A DNA stretch of 64,000 nt from Salinarimonas sp046292825 (GTDB lineage: Bacteria > Pseudomonadota > Alphaproteobacteria > Rhizobiales > Beijerinckiaceae), in contig NZ_JBKBQG010000021.1 of assembly GCF_046292825.1 (NCBI RefSeq), positions 17,658 to 81,657 of the forward strand, read 5' to 3'. The first letter of the stretch is position 1. Each line of letters starts with the position of its first letter. Positions 44,753-54,231 of this stretch are shown one piece after another. A program made the translations under genes and the position numbers. The notes below the pieces were generated by a model, which saw only the letters and a list, made by a program, of their open reading frames with translations, was not told the DNA's origin and made no database searches.

Positions 44753-45979
44753 ATGCGTCTGCGGCCTCGTCGTCGTCGGTTCGGAAGGATGCGCTGGCTG
44801 TGCGCCACCGTCGCCCCCTGGGCGCTCGGCGCGGGGCTCGTCGTGTCCTTCACGGCGACGGCGGGCGTCAATCTCGACGTCGGCCAGTCGATCGAGACCC
44901 CCTCGCCGCTCGCGCGCGCCCTCGACGAGTCGGGCCTCGTCGCGCCGCTGCCGCGCGATCGTCTCGGCCGGCTCGCCGAGCGCATCGACGCCGCCGGCCT
45001 CGGCTTCTCGGAGCCCGTCCACGCAAGCCCCTTCGCCGCGCTCGATCCCGGCCTCGCGCCGCGCGACGAGCGCAAGAGCGGCTCGGACGCGCGCGCGCCT
45101 CTGCCGAGCCGCGCCGGACGGGGCGATGCGGCGGGCCGCGTTCCGATCTCGCTGTCCCGGCTCGGCCACGGGCTCGGCGAGAGCGGGCTCGCACCCTCGC
45201 TGCTCGCGCCGAGCGAGACCTGGCTGCCGCCCGCGCCGATCCTGCACGGGGAGGCGCTGCCGCTCGAGGTCGGCGTCGCCGGCACCTTCGAGCCGACCTT
45301 CGATTTCGACGCGGCCGCCCAGATCGCGACGACCGAGCGCACGCCCGAGGCGATCGCCCAGGGCTCGTCGGGCATCGGCATCGCCCACGGCGCGCCCGGC
45401 GAGGAGGGCGGAACGCCCCTCGTCGGCCGCGCCGCCTCGCTCGCCACCGCGACGCCGCCCTCGGCCTGGTCGCCCGTCGTCGTCGCCGCCGCGCCCGTGA
45501 CGATGCGCATCGCCGCTGCGGTCGCGCTCGGGATCGGGCCGAACTACCTCTCGCTGATCGATCGCGGGCGCATGGCGCGCGAGCGCCGCTGCCTCGCGGA
45601 GGCGGTCTATTTCGAATCGCGCAGCGAGCCGGAGGCGGGCCAGGCGGCGGTCGCGCAGGTTGTGCTCAACCGGGTCAAGAGCCGGCTCTACCCGAACACG
45701 ATCTGCGGCGTCGTCTACCAGAACCGCCACCGCCATCTCGCCTGCCAATTCACCTTCGCCTGCGAGGGCCGGGCCTTGCGCATCAACGAGCCCGCCGCCT
45801 GGCGCCGCGCGCAGCGCATCGCCGATTCCGTGCTCGAAGGCGAGACCTTCCTCGCGAGCGTCGGCTTGGCGACCCATTACCACGCCGATTACGTGAACCC
45901 CCGCTGGGCGAGCCGCCTCATCCACAAGGACACGATCGGCCGCCACATCTTCTACCAGCTGCATCCCGGGCAGCGGTGA
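44753..45979 (+). CDS. SleB-type cell wall hydrolase
   Basis: This 408-residue protein has a basic N-terminus, one hydrophobic signal or anchor (about 18-40), a long low-complexity Ala/Pro/Gly-rich linker (about 45-260), and a C-terminal hydrolase_2 (SleB) domain. That domain starts RRCLAEAVYFESRSEPEAGQAAVAQVVLNRVKSRLYPNTICGVVYQ, with the catalytic Glu in YFES. It cleaves the glycan strand (lytic transglycosylase/muramidase type). In alphaproteobacteria such proteins act in growth or division, not in spores. GGAG precedes the ATG by 6 bases. A near-CtrA box lies upstream. Confidence 0.9.
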   Translation: MRLRPRRRRFGRMRWLCATVAPWALGAGLVVSFTATAGVNLDVGQSIETPSPLARALDESGLVAPLPRDRLGRLAERIDAAGLGFSEPVHASPFAALDPGLAPRDERKSGSDARAPLPSRAGRGDAAGRVPISLSRLGHGLGESGLAPSLLAPSETWLPPAPILHGEALPLEVGVAGTFEPTFDFDAAAQIATTERTPEAIAQGSSGIGIAHGAPGEEGGTPLVGRAASLATATPPSAWSPVVVAAAPVTMRIAAAVALGIGPNYLSLIDRGRMARERRCLAEAVYFESRSEPEAGQAAVAQVVLNRVKSRLYPNTICGVVYQNRHRHLACQFTFACEGRALRINEPAAWRRAQRIADSVLEGETFLASVGLATHYHADYVNPRWASRLIHKDTIGRHIFYQLHPGQR

Positions 45980-45987
45980 GGTCGGCA

Positions 45988-46250
45988 TCCCTCCCCGGAG
46001 GGGAGGGTGGACGCGGGAGCGCAAGCGACCGCGGCCGGGTGGGGCCCGGGTGGTGATTATGCTGTATGCGTCGGGCCCCACCCGACCTCTCTCGCTGACG
46101 CTCGCCAGGCCCCCCTCCCCGTAGGGGAGGGTGGACGTGGGAGCGGAGCGACCGCGGCCGGGTGGGGCCCGGGTGGTGATTATCCTGCATGCGTCGGGCC
46201 CCACCCGACCCCGTCGCTGCGCGCAGGGGCCACCCTCCCCTACGGGGAGG
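45988..46250. repeat. Family B hairpin repeat, copy 3 (tandem pair)
   Basis: Two units lie in direct tandem, sharing the hairpin at about 46105-46130 (CCCCCCTCCCCGTAGGGGAG). Each contains GGCCGGGTGGGGCCCGGG and the matching GTCGGGCCCCACCCGACC. The 356-bp gap 45980-46335 before dnaE is mostly this repeat. The dnaE promoter must lie in or just after it (46251-46335), but no clear boxes were seen. Confidence 0.8.
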
Positions 46251-46335
46251 GAATCCCATCCACATCCCTCTCGCGCCCTCCTCTCGACAAGGTCCCCGCG
46301 GGTGCGGATAAGGGAGGGACGGAAGCGAGGGGGCG

Positions 46336-49300
46336 ATGGCGGTACTGAGCGAAGTCGGCTTCGTGCATCTGCACGTGCATTCCTCCTATTCGCTGCTCGA
46401 GGGCGCGCTGCCGATCGCGAAGATCGCCAAGCTCGCGGCGGCGGACAGGCAGCCGGCGCTCGCGCTGACCGACACGAACAACCTCTTCGGCGCGCTCGAA
46501 TTCTCCGAGAAGCTCGCGGGCTCCGGCATCCAGCCGATCGCGGGCGTGCAGCTCGTCACCGCCTTCGAGGCGCCCGATCCGAACGCGCGGCCCGGCGCGG
46601 CTGGCCATCTCGGCAATCTCGTGCTGCTGGCCAAGAGCGAGGAGGGCTATCGCAACCTCATGCGGCTCGTCAGCCGCGCCTATTTCGACGGGCCGCTCGG
46701 CGCCGATCCGATGGTCGCGCTCGCCGCGATCGCCGAGCACGCGGAGGGCGTGATCGCGCTCACCGGCGGGCCGTCGGGTCCGCTCGATACGGCCTTGCGC
46801 ACCGGCCGCGCGGAGCTCGCCGAAAAGCGGCTCGCGCGGCTCGAAGCGATCTTCGGCGACCGGCTCTATCTCGAGCTCCAGCGCCACGGCCGCGCCGACG
46901 AGCGCGCGATCGAGGCCGCCCTCGTCGCCATGGCGGATGCGCGCGGCGTGCCCTTGGTGGCGGCGAACGAGCCCTTCTTCGCGGCCGCCGCCGATCACGA
47001 GGCGCACGACGCGCTCCTCGCGGTCGCCGAGGGCCAGATCGTCGCCAACGAGAACCGGCGCCAGGTCACGCCCGAGCACCGCTTCAAGACGCGCGCGGAG
47101 ATGCAGGCGCTCTTCGCCGACATGCCGGACGCGCTGGCGTCGAGCGTCGAGATCGCGATGCGCTGCGCCTATCGCGTCGAGACGCGCAAGCCCATCCTGC
47201 CGCGCTTCACGGCGGACGACGACGGCGAGGCGGCGGAGGCGCGCGAGCTCGCCCGGCAGGCGCGCGAGGGCCTGGCCCGGCGGCTCGCCGCGCACGGGCC
47301 GGCGGAGGGGTTGACGGAGAAGGATTACGAGGACCGGCTCGATTACGAGCTCTCGATCATCGAGCGGATGAAGTTCCCCGGCTACTTCCTCATCGTCGCC
47401 GACTTCATCAAATGGGCCAAGGACCACGACATTCCCGTCGGGCCGGGCCGCGGCTCGGGCGCGGGCTCGCTCGTCGCCTATTCGCTCACCGTCACCGACA
47501 TCGACCCGTTGCGCTTCGGGCTTCTCTTCGAGCGCTTCCTCAATCCCGAGCGCGTCTCGATGCCGGATTTCGACATCGATTTCTGCGTCGACGGGCGCGA
47601 GGACGTGATCGCCTACGTGCAGCGCCGCTACGGCGAGGCGAACGTCGCGCAGATCATCACCTTCGGCACGCTGCTCGCCCGCGGCGTGCTGCGCGACGTC
47701 GGCCGCGCGCTCGCGATGCCGTTCGGACAGGTGGACAAGCTCTGCAAGCTCGTGCCGCAGAACCCCGCCAACCCGGTCACCCTCGAACAGGCGGTGAAGG
47801 ACGAGCCGCGGCTGCAAGCGGCGGCCGACGAGGAGCCGGTCGTGCGCCGGCTCCTGGCCATCGCCCAGAAGCTCGAGGGCCTTCACCGACACGCCTCGAC
47901 CCACGCCGCCGGCGTCGTGATCGGCGACCGCCCGCTCCAGGAGCTCGTCCCGCTCTACCGAGACCCGAAGACGGGCATGCGGGTCACGCAATACAACATG
48001 AAGTGGGTCGAGCAGGCGGGCCTCGTCAAGTTCGACTTCCTCGGCCTGAAGACGCTGACGGTCCTGCGCGGCGCGGTCGATCTCCTCGCGCAGAGGGGCG
48101 TGAGCGTCGACCTCTCGGCCCTGCCGCTCGGCGACGAGAAGACCTACACGATGCTCGGGCGCGGCGAGACGGTCGGCGTGTTCCAGGTGGAATCGGCGGG
48201 CATGCGCAAGGCGCTCGTCGAGATGCAGGCCGACCGCATCGAGGACCTGATCGCGCTCGTCGCGCTCTACCGTCCGGGCCCGATGGCGAACATCCCCGTC
48301 TATTGCGAGCGCAAGCTGGGCCGCGGCGAGGCCGAGGAGAAATGGTACCCGCACCCCAAGCTCGCCCCCATCCTGCGCGAGACCTACGGGATCATCGTGT
48401 ACCAGGAGCAGGTGATGGAGGTGGCGAAGGTGCTCGCGGGCTATTCGCTCGGCGACGCCGACCTCCTGCGCCGCGCCATGGGCAAGAAGATCAAGGCGGA
48501 GATGGACAAGCAGCGCGCCCGCTTCTGCGACGGCGCGACCGAGCGCGGGCTCGACAAGGCGAAGGCCGACGAGATCTTCGATCTTCTCGCCAAATTCGCC
48601 GATTACGGCTTCAACAAATCGCACGCGGCGGCCTACGCGGTCGTCTCCTATCAGACGGCCTATCTGAAGGCGAATTACCCCGTCGAGTTCCTGGCCGCGT
48701 CGATGAACCAGGACATCGACAACACCGACAAGCTCTCCGAATTCCGCCGCGAGGCGCAGCGTCTCGGCATCCGCGTCGAGCCGCCCTCGATCAACCGCTC
48801 GGCGGTGCGCTTCTCGGTGCACGAGGGCGCGATCCGCTACGCGCTCGCCGCCGTCAAGGGCGTGGGGCGCCAGGCGATGGAGGCGATCGTCCAGGCGCGC
48901 GGGGAGACCCCCTTCCGGGACCTCGCCGATTTCGCCCGTCGGCTGCCGCCGAAGGCCGTCAACAAGCGCATCCTGGAGAACCTCGTCTGCGCCGGCGCCT
49001 TCGACGAATTGGAGCCCGATCGCGCCCGCGCCTTCGCCGCGATCGAGGCGATGCTCTCCTTCGCCGCGCAGGCGGCTCAAGCCGAGGAGACCGGCATCGT
49101 CGACATGTTCGGCGGGCTCGCGGCGGCCGAGGTCTCCTTGCGGATCCCCGCCTACGAGCCCTGGACGGCGGCGGACCGGCTGCAGCGCGAATACGACGCC
49201 GTCGGCTTCTTCCTCTCGGGCCACCCGCTCGACGAATACGACGAACTCCTGGGCAAGCTGCGCGTCCAGCGCTTCTCCGACTTCGCCCGCTCGGTGCGCG

Positions 49301-49788
49301 CGGGCGCGAGCGTCGGACGCCTCGCCGCGACCGTGCTCGACCGTCAGGAGCGGCGCACCAAATCCGGCTCGAAGATGGGCATCCTGCAGCTCTCCGATCA
49401 GAGCGGGCATTTCGAGGCGATCGTCTTCTCGGAAGGGCTGCAGCGCTTCCGCGACATCCTGGAGCCGGGCTCGGTCGTCGTCCTCATCGTGCAGGCGGGG
49501 GTCGAGGGCGAGGACGTGCGGGTGCGCATCAACGCGGTCGAGCCGCTCGACGCCGCGATCGCCAAGCACCAGAAGGGCATGCGCATCTTCCTGCGCGACG
49601 ACCGCTCGATCGCCTCCGTCCAGGAGCGCCTGCGCCAGCGCGGCGAAGGCGAGGTCTCGCTCGTCCTCATCCTCGACGGCGGCGCCCAGGAGGTCGAGGT
49701 CAAGCTCCCCGGCCGCTACCTCGCCACCCCCCAGATCGCGGGCGCGCTGCGCGCGGTGCCGGGGGTGGAGCACGTGGAGATGAGTTGA
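46336..49788 (+). CDS. dnaE: DNA polymerase III alpha subunit
   Basis: This 1150-residue replicative polymerase has a PHP domain from the start (FVHLHVHSSYSLLEGA). The Pol III palm/fingers follow with GPGRGSGAGSLVAYSL and the catalytic PDFDIDF (Asp pair), and a third Asp in VKFDFLGLKTLTVL. Further on are FADYGFNKSHAAAYAVVSYQTAYLKANYP, a helix-hairpin-helix region and an OB fold near the C-terminus. It synthesises DNA at the fork. It is normal length for DnaE1 and is preceded by tandem family B repeats. Confidence 0.98.
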   Translation: MAVLSEVGFVHLHVHSSYSLLEGALPIAKIAKLAAADRQPALALTDTNNLFGALEFSEKLAGSGIQPIAGVQLVTAFEAPDPNARPGAAGHLGNLVLLAKSEEGYRNLMRLVSRAYFDGPLGADPMVALAAIAEHAEGVIALTGGPSGPLDTALRTGRAELAEKRLARLEAIFGDRLYLELQRHGRADERAIEAALVAMADARGVPLVAANEPFFAAAADHEAHDALLAVAEGQIVANENRRQVTPEHRFKTRAEMQALFADMPDALASSVEIAMRCAYRVETRKPILPRFTADDDGEAAEARELARQAREGLARRLAAHGPAEGLTEKDYEDRLDYELSIIERMKFPGYFLIVADFIKWAKDHDIPVGPGRGSGAGSLVAYSLTVTDIDPLRFGLLFERFLNPERVSMPDFDIDFCVDGREDVIAYVQRRYGEANVAQIITFGTLLARGVLRDVGRALAMPFGQVDKLCKLVPQNPANPVTLEQAVKDEPRLQAAADEEPVVRRLLAIAQKLEGLHRHASTHAAGVVIGDRPLQELVPLYRDPKTGMRVTQYNMKWVEQAGLVKFDFLGLKTLTVLRGAVDLLAQRGVSVDLSALPLGDEKTYTMLGRGETVGVFQVESAGMRKALVEMQADRIEDLIALVALYRPGPMANIPVYCERKLGRGEAEEKWYPHPKLAPILRETYGIIVYQEQVMEVAKVLAGYSLGDADLLRRAMGKKIKAEMDKQRARFCDGATERGLDKAKADEIFDLLAKFADYGFNKSHAAAYAVVSYQTAYLKANYPVEFLAASMNQDIDNTDKLSEFRREAQRLGIRVEPPSINRSAVRFSVHEGAIRYALAAVKGVGRQAMEAIVQARGETPFRDLADFARRLPPKAVNKRILENLVCAGAFDELEPDRARAFAAIEAMLSFAAQAAQAEETGIVDMFGGLAAAEVSLRIPAYEPWTAADRLQREYDAVGFFLSGHPLDEYDELLGKLRVQRFSDFARSVRAGASVGRLAATVLDRQERRTKSGSKMGILQLSDQSGHFEAIVFSEGLQRFRDILEPGSVVVLIVQAGVEGEDVRVRINAVEPLDAAIAKHQKGMRIFLRDDRSIASVQERLRQRGEGEVSLVLILDGGAQEVEVKLPGRYLATPQIAGALRAVPGVEHVEMS

Positions 49789-49792
49789 TCCC

Positions 49793-51550
49793 TCACAGCT
49801 TGTACGCCGTCCGGAACCCGCCCCAATGGCGGCCGGCGACGCGGATGGGGGCGTCGACCTCGCGCATCATCACGAGCTTGCCGCCGCCCATGTCGCGCTT
49901 GTAGGCCTGAACGAGGAAGGGGCGCGTCGAGCGGGCGGCGGCGATGCCGGCGCGGTCGTCGAAGATGCGCCGGTCGCGGCAATTGGCGGCGTTCCAGACC
50001 GGATCGCCGGGGCGCTGGGGCTGCGAATAGACGCGGTTGTGCACCGGGATGTAGCCGTTGCGATCGATCGCGAGGCAGAACACCATGCGCGGGTCGCTCT
50101 GGAGGAGCGGCTCGAGGATGCCGGGCAGGATCTCCGACAAAACCGGGCGCGCGCGCGTCTCGAATTGCTGCGGGTCGGAGCCGGGGATCGGCCGGTAATC
50201 GACGTCGAACAGAGCCTCGCGGGTGAGCCGGCCGCGGGCGATCGCCTCCTCCATGGCGGCGGACACCCGCGCGGCCGCGTCCTGGGCGCGGTCGATCAGG
50301 GGGCGATACTCGGTCGCGACGCTCTCGACGAAGCGCGCGACGCGCGCCCGGGTCGGCTCGTCGAGGCCGTCGAAGGCGCAGTGCAGGCCCATCGGGCTCG
50401 ACGCGGAGACGCGCGCGGGCACGGTGCCGAGACCCTCGACGTCGAGGACGATGCGGGCGCCGGGCTGCGGGGCGCGCTCGGCCGGGGCGACGATCAGCGC
50501 GCCGCCCTCCGACACGTCGACGCTCGCCGTCACCGCCTCGCAGCCCGCGCCCGAGATGCGCACGCGGCGCTCGACGGGGAAGCGGTCGAAGCGGCGGCGG
50601 TCGCCGATCTCGCTCTGGCGGATGACGGCGGTGAAGCGGCTGCCGAGCCCCCTGGCGAGGGCGTCGGCGTGGGATGCGCTCTTCTGCGCCTCGTCGGTGC
50701 GCCGCGACGCGTCGGCGGCGGCGGCCTCGATGCCGCGGGCGCGCTCGCCGACGGCGCCGACGAAGCCCGTCGCCCGCGCCGCACGCGCGGCGACCTCGGC
50801 GATGGCTTGGTTCTGGTCCTCGACGGCGCCGCGCACCGTGTCGAAGACGGGCGCGAGCTCGCCGATCGCGCCGGAGACCCGCTCGACGGCGCCGATCGAG
50901 GATTGGGCGCTCTCGCGCAAGGCGGAGATGCGCGCGCGGATGTCCGCGGCGGCGTTGCCGGTCTCGATCGAGAGGCTCTTCACCTCGGCGGCGACGACCG
51001 CGAAGCCGCGCCCGGCGGCGCCCGCGCGGGCGGCCTCGATGGTCGCGTTGAGCGCGAGGAGATTGGTCTGGCGCGCGACCGCGGAGATGGTGTCGACGAT
51101 CGAGACGATCTCCTCGGTCGCCTGGGCGAGCGCCGCGATCAGCGCGTTCGCTTCTTCCGCGTGGCCGACGGCGCCGTCGATGCGCCCGCTGGCGTCGGCC
51201 ATGGCGCGGTCGATCGCGGCGACCGTCGTCGAGAGGCCCTTCGCCGCGTCGGCGAGGGCGCCCGTCTCGGTGAGCGCGACGTCGCCGGCTTCCGCGAATT
51301 CATGCATCTGCGCGCCGATGCGGCCGAGATCGCCCTTGGCGGCGGCGATCTCGCTCGAGGCGCCCGCGACCGCGCTGCCGACGGCGCCGATCGCGCGCAG
51401 GACGTCGGCCTCGACCACGTCGACGATCTCGCCGTCGAGCCCGGCGGCCGCGGGCGCGTTCGCGTCCCCCGGCTCCGGCCGGTCGGCGGGGGCGGGGCTT
51501 TCGGGAGCGCCCATGCGGGCACCGATCGCGGCGTTCAATCGTCCGAGCAA
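49793..51550 (-). CDS. Soluble chemoreceptor: MCP signalling domain, PilZ domain and C-terminal sensor-like domain
   Basis: The protein has 585 residues from a TTG at 51550 (GGGGGAA 6 bases upstream); TTG 51613 and ATG 51514 are alternatives. No membrane helix. First comes an MCP signalling domain with tip ARQTNLLALNATIEAARAGAAGRGFAVVAAEVKSL. Next is a PilZ c-di-GMP domain with RRFDRFPVERRVR and DVSEGGALIVAP. Last is a C-terminal domain of about 170 residues ending LAIDRNGYIPVHNRVYSQPQ ... NCRDRRIFDDRAG ... WGGFRTAYKL, which recurs in alphaproteobacterial receptors but has no name I recognise. It could link c-di-GMP and a cytosolic signal to chemotaxis. Confidence 0.87.
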   Translation of the reverse strand: MLGRLNAAIGARMGAPESPAPADRPEPGDANAPAAAGLDGEIVDVVEADVLRAIGAVGSAVAGASSEIAAAKGDLGRIGAQMHEFAEAGDVALTETGALADAAKGLSTTVAAIDRAMADASGRIDGAVGHAEEANALIAALAQATEEIVSIVDTISAVARQTNLLALNATIEAARAGAAGRGFAVVAAEVKSLSIETGNAAADIRARISALRESAQSSIGAVERVSGAIGELAPVFDTVRGAVEDQNQAIAEVAARAARATGFVGAVGERARGIEAAAADASRRTDEAQKSASHADALARGLGSRFTAVIRQSEIGDRRRFDRFPVERRVRISGAGCEAVTASVDVSEGGALIVAPAERAPQPGARIVLDVEGLGTVPARVSASSPMGLHCAFDGLDEPTRARVARFVESVATEYRPLIDRAQDAAARVSAAMEEAIARGRLTREALFDVDYRPIPGSDPQQFETRARPVLSEILPGILEPLLQSDPRMVFCLAIDRNGYIPVHNRVYSQPQRPGDPVWNAANCRDRRIFDDRAGIAAARSTRPFLVQAYKRDMGGGKLVMMREVDAPIRVAGRHWGGFRTAYKL

Positions 51551-51778
51551 GAGCCGTTCCCCCGAATCTTCGTTTGGGTTTGCTCCCCGACATTGCCGTG
51601 CGAAAATGAACAATCAGTTTGCGAATTTATCAATTTTCCGCACCGTCGGAGCGGGCGGGGCTTCGGCGGCGGCGCCCTTCGTCCGGCGCATGTCTTCTGT
51701 GCGCGGCCGCACCTCGACGCACGCCCCCTCCCGCCCTAGGCTTGCCTCGACAGGAAACGCCCGACCGGACGAGAGCGC

Positions 51779-52711
51779 GTGCTCACCCCCTCCACACCGG
51801 CCGAGAATGCCCGCGGCATTCTCGCCATGCTCACTGCCGTGGCCCTCTTCGTGGCCAACGACGCCCTCATCAAGCTCGCCTCCGCCGTCTTCCCCGTCGG
51901 GCAGATGATGGCGGTGCGCGGGCTGATGGCGGCCATGCTCGCCCTCGCCATCGTCCACGCGATGGGGGAGCGCAAGCGCCTGCGGCTCCTCGCTCAGCCG
52001 CTCGTCGGCCTGCGCGGGCTGCTCGAGGCGGTGATCGCCTTCCTCTTCATCACCGCGCTCGCCGTGATCCCGCTCGCCGACGCGACCGCGATCCTCCAGG
52101 CGACGCCGCTGATCCTCACCGCGATCCTCGTCGCCTTCGGGCTCGAGCGCGTCGGCTGGCGGCGCTTCCTCGCGATCCTGACCGGCTTCGTCGGCGTGGT
52201 GCTGATCCTGCGTCCGGGCGGCGCGGGCATCGAGCCCGCCTTCCTCCTCGCGCTCGCCTCGGCCGTGCTCGTCGCGGTGCGCGACCTCGTGACGCGCATG
52301 ATCCGCGCGGAAGTCCCCTCGATCGTGATCGCCTTCGGCACGACGATCTCGGTCGGGCTCGCGGGCGTCCTGATCGGGCTCCTCGGCGGCGAGGACTGGC
52401 AGGGGCTCGGGCGCCTCGAGAGCCTCTACCTCGTCGCCGCGGCGGTGCTCGTGGTGAGCGCCAACATCGCGCTCGTGATGGCCTTTCGCCGCGCCGACAT
52501 CTCCGTCGTCTCGCCCTTCCGCTACGCCTCCGTCCTGCTCGCGCTCGCGATCGGCGTCGTGGTCTTCGGCGACGTGCCCGACGCGATCGCGATCCTCGGC
52601 TTCGTCCTCGTCGTCGGCGCGGGCCTCTACAGCGTCCATCGCGAGCGGGTCCGTCGGCGCGCGATCGCGGCGGCGCACGCGCCCGCCGCCGGCACCGGAG
52701 CCGCCCCGTGA
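51779..52711 (+). CDS. EamA-family (DMT) transporter 2
   Basis: The protein has 310 residues from a GTG after GGACGAGAGC. Ten helices in two EamA repeats: AENARGILAMLTAVALFVANDALIKLAS starts the first, and ISVVSPFRYASVLLALAIGVVVFGDVPDAIAILGFVLVVGAGLY ends the second. A probable metabolite or drug exporter. It overlaps the following MFS gene by 4 bases, so both are one unit. The 228-bp gap upstream contains an AT-rich patch (about 51605-51640) likely to hold promoters for both directions. Confidence 0.87.
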   Translation: MLTPSTPAENARGILAMLTAVALFVANDALIKLASAVFPVGQMMAVRGLMAAMLALAIVHAMGERKRLRLLAQPLVGLRGLLEAVIAFLFITALAVIPLADATAILQATPLILTAILVAFGLERVGWRRFLAILTGFVGVVLILRPGGAGIEPAFLLALASAVLVAVRDLVTRMIRAEVPSIVIAFGTTISVGLAGVLIGLLGGEDWQGLGRLESLYLVAAAVLVVSANIALVMAFRRADISVVSPFRYASVLLALAIGVVVFGDVPDAIAILGFVLVVGAGLYSVHRERVRRRAIAAAHAPAAGTGAAP

Positions 52712-53913
52712 GCGCGCTGGCGAGACGCCCGCCGCTCGCGATCCTCGTCGCGATCTCGGCGCTGCAGCCTTTCGCGCTCAACGTGCTCGCGCCCGCGACG
52801 CCCTCGCTCGCCCGCGCGCTCGCGGTCGATTACGCGACGGTGCAGCTGACCTTGACCTTCTACCTGCTCGCGGTCGCGGTGACGCAGATCTTCGTCGGGC
52901 CGATCTCGGATCGGATCGGGCGGCGGCCCTGCATCCTGGCGGGCGCGGCGCTCTTTCTCGCGGGCTCGGTCGTCGGCGCGCTCGCCGAGACGATCGAGGT
53001 CCTGCTCGTCGCCCGCGCGATCCAGGCGATGGGCGGAGGCACCTGCTTCGCGCTCGCCCGCGCGATCGTCCGCGACACGGCGGACAAGGACGAATCCGCG
53101 AGCCTCATCGGCTACATCACGATGGCGATGGTGGTCTCGCCGATGGTCGCGCCGCTCGTCGGCGGCTTCCTCGAGGCGGCCTACGGCTGGCGGGCGATCT
53201 TCGCGGCGACCGCGATCCTCGCGACCGGCGTCGGGCTCGCGGCGGTGCTCCTCCTGCGCGAGACGGCGCCGCGCAACGGCACGGCGAGCCTCGTCGGCAT
53301 GCTGCGCGGCTTCCCGGCCCTCCTCTCGGACCGGCTGTTCGTCGCCTACGTGATCGCCTTGTCCTCGACCTCGGCGGCGTTCTTCGGCTTCATCGCGGGC
53401 GCGCCTTACGTCGTCGTGGAGGTGATGGGGCGCTCGGCGGACGTGTACGGGGCCTATTTCGTGCTCTCGGCCGGCGGCTACATGGCGGGCAACTTCCTCA
53501 CGGGGCGCTTCGGTCGGCGCGTGGGGAGCGAGCGGCTCGTCCTCTTCGGCACGGCCGCCTCGGCGCTCTCGGTGGTCCTCGCCCTCGGCTTCGCGCTCGC
53601 GGGTCCGTGGACGCCCGCGACCCTGTTCCTGCCCCTGATGCTGAACGCGGTCGCCAACGGGCTGACCATCCCCGGCGCGACCGCGGCCTCCTTGTCGGTG
53701 CGGCCCGAACTCGCGGGAACGGCGGCGGGTCTCGCGGGGGCCGCCCAGCTCGGCTTCGGCGCGCTGATCGCCTTCGCGGTCGGCAGCGCGGTGAGCGTGT
53801 GGCCGCCCGCGCTCGTCGTGATCATGCTCGGCTGCGCGTCGGGCGGCTTTCTCGCCTGCCTCGCCGCCCGCCGCATCGAGCAGCGGCGGACGCAGGCGCG
53901 GGCGGCCGCCTGA
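52708..53913 (+). CDS. Bcr/CflA-family MFS efflux transporter
   Basis: The protein has 401 residues from a GTG overlapping the EamA stop. Twelve helices; motif A in GPISDRIGRRPCILAG and the family motif RAIQAMGGGTCFALARAIVRD identify the Bcr/CflA drug-resistance group (DHA1). It exports drugs or metabolites by proton antiport. It is coupled with the EamA exporter. A short basic tail ends the protein. Confidence 0.9.
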   Translation: MSALARRPPLAILVAISALQPFALNVLAPATPSLARALAVDYATVQLTLTFYLLAVAVTQIFVGPISDRIGRRPCILAGAALFLAGSVVGALAETIEVLLVARAIQAMGGGTCFALARAIVRDTADKDESASLIGYITMAMVVSPMVAPLVGGFLEAAYGWRAIFAATAILATGVGLAAVLLLRETAPRNGTASLVGMLRGFPALLSDRLFVAYVIALSSTSAAFFGFIAGAPYVVVEVMGRSADVYGAYFVLSAGGYMAGNFLTGRFGRRVGSERLVLFGTAASALSVVLALGFALAGPWTPATLFLPLMLNAVANGLTIPGATAASLSVRPELAGTAAGLAGAAQLGFGALIAFAVGSAVSVWPPALVVIMLGCASGGFLACLAARRIEQRRTQARAAA

Positions 53914-53924
53914 GGCCGATATCC

Positions 53925-54134
53925 TCAGCCCTTCTTCAGACCCGGCTTCTCGCGCGCGTTGATCATCGGCTTCAGCTGCGGGGAATCGGCCGGGTCGAGA
54001 TCGGGCGGGAATTGCTCTGCGCCCGCGGGGCCCGCGCGCGGCTCCGTGCGGGCGCGCTCGGCGGCGGCGGTCTGTGCGCCCGGCGATTTCGCCTTCTGCG
54101 GGTCGACCTGCTTGACCATGTCCTTGTTCGTCAT
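53925..54134 (-). CDS. Small hypothetical protein, 69 residues
   Basis: The ATG at 54134 follows AGGAGGATCCGCG, a strong ribosome site. The product is polar, rich in Lys, Pro, Glu and Ala (MTNKDMVKQVDPQKAKSPGA at the start), without helix-forming membrane parts, so probably disordered. No family recognised. The coding frame is short but the strong start site and lack of competing genes support it. It is convergent with the MFS gene (11 bp apart). Confidence 0.55.
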   Translation of the reverse strand: MTNKDMVKQVDPQKAKSPGAQTAAAERARTEPRAGPAGAEQFPPDLDPADSPQLKPMINAREKPGLKKG

Positions 54135-54173
54135 CGCGGATCCTCCTGCGATCTGCCGGCGCCGAGAACGCGA

Positions 54174-54206
54174 ACGGCCCCCGCGGCGGCTTTGCCGGGG
54201 GGCCGT
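54174..54206 (-). terminator. Hairpin downstream of the glycine-zipper gene
   Basis: ACGGCCCCC (54174-54182) pairs perfectly with GGGGGCCGT (54198-54206). There is no T-run, so termination is uncertain. It lies between two minus-strand genes. Confidence 0.45.
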
Positions 54207-54231
54207 CTGCGGTGCCGAGGGCGCCTGCGCC

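Noticed and set aside
45988..46250. Tandem hairpin units considered as a CRISPR array
   Set aside because: Units are long, palindromic and nearly identical throughout, with no regular short repeats and variable spacers, and no cas genes.
46131..49904. Plus-strand alternative frame of about 1260 codons over dnaE
   Set aside because: Runs in a different frame across a complete dnaE; Arg/Pro/Gly-rich without motifs.
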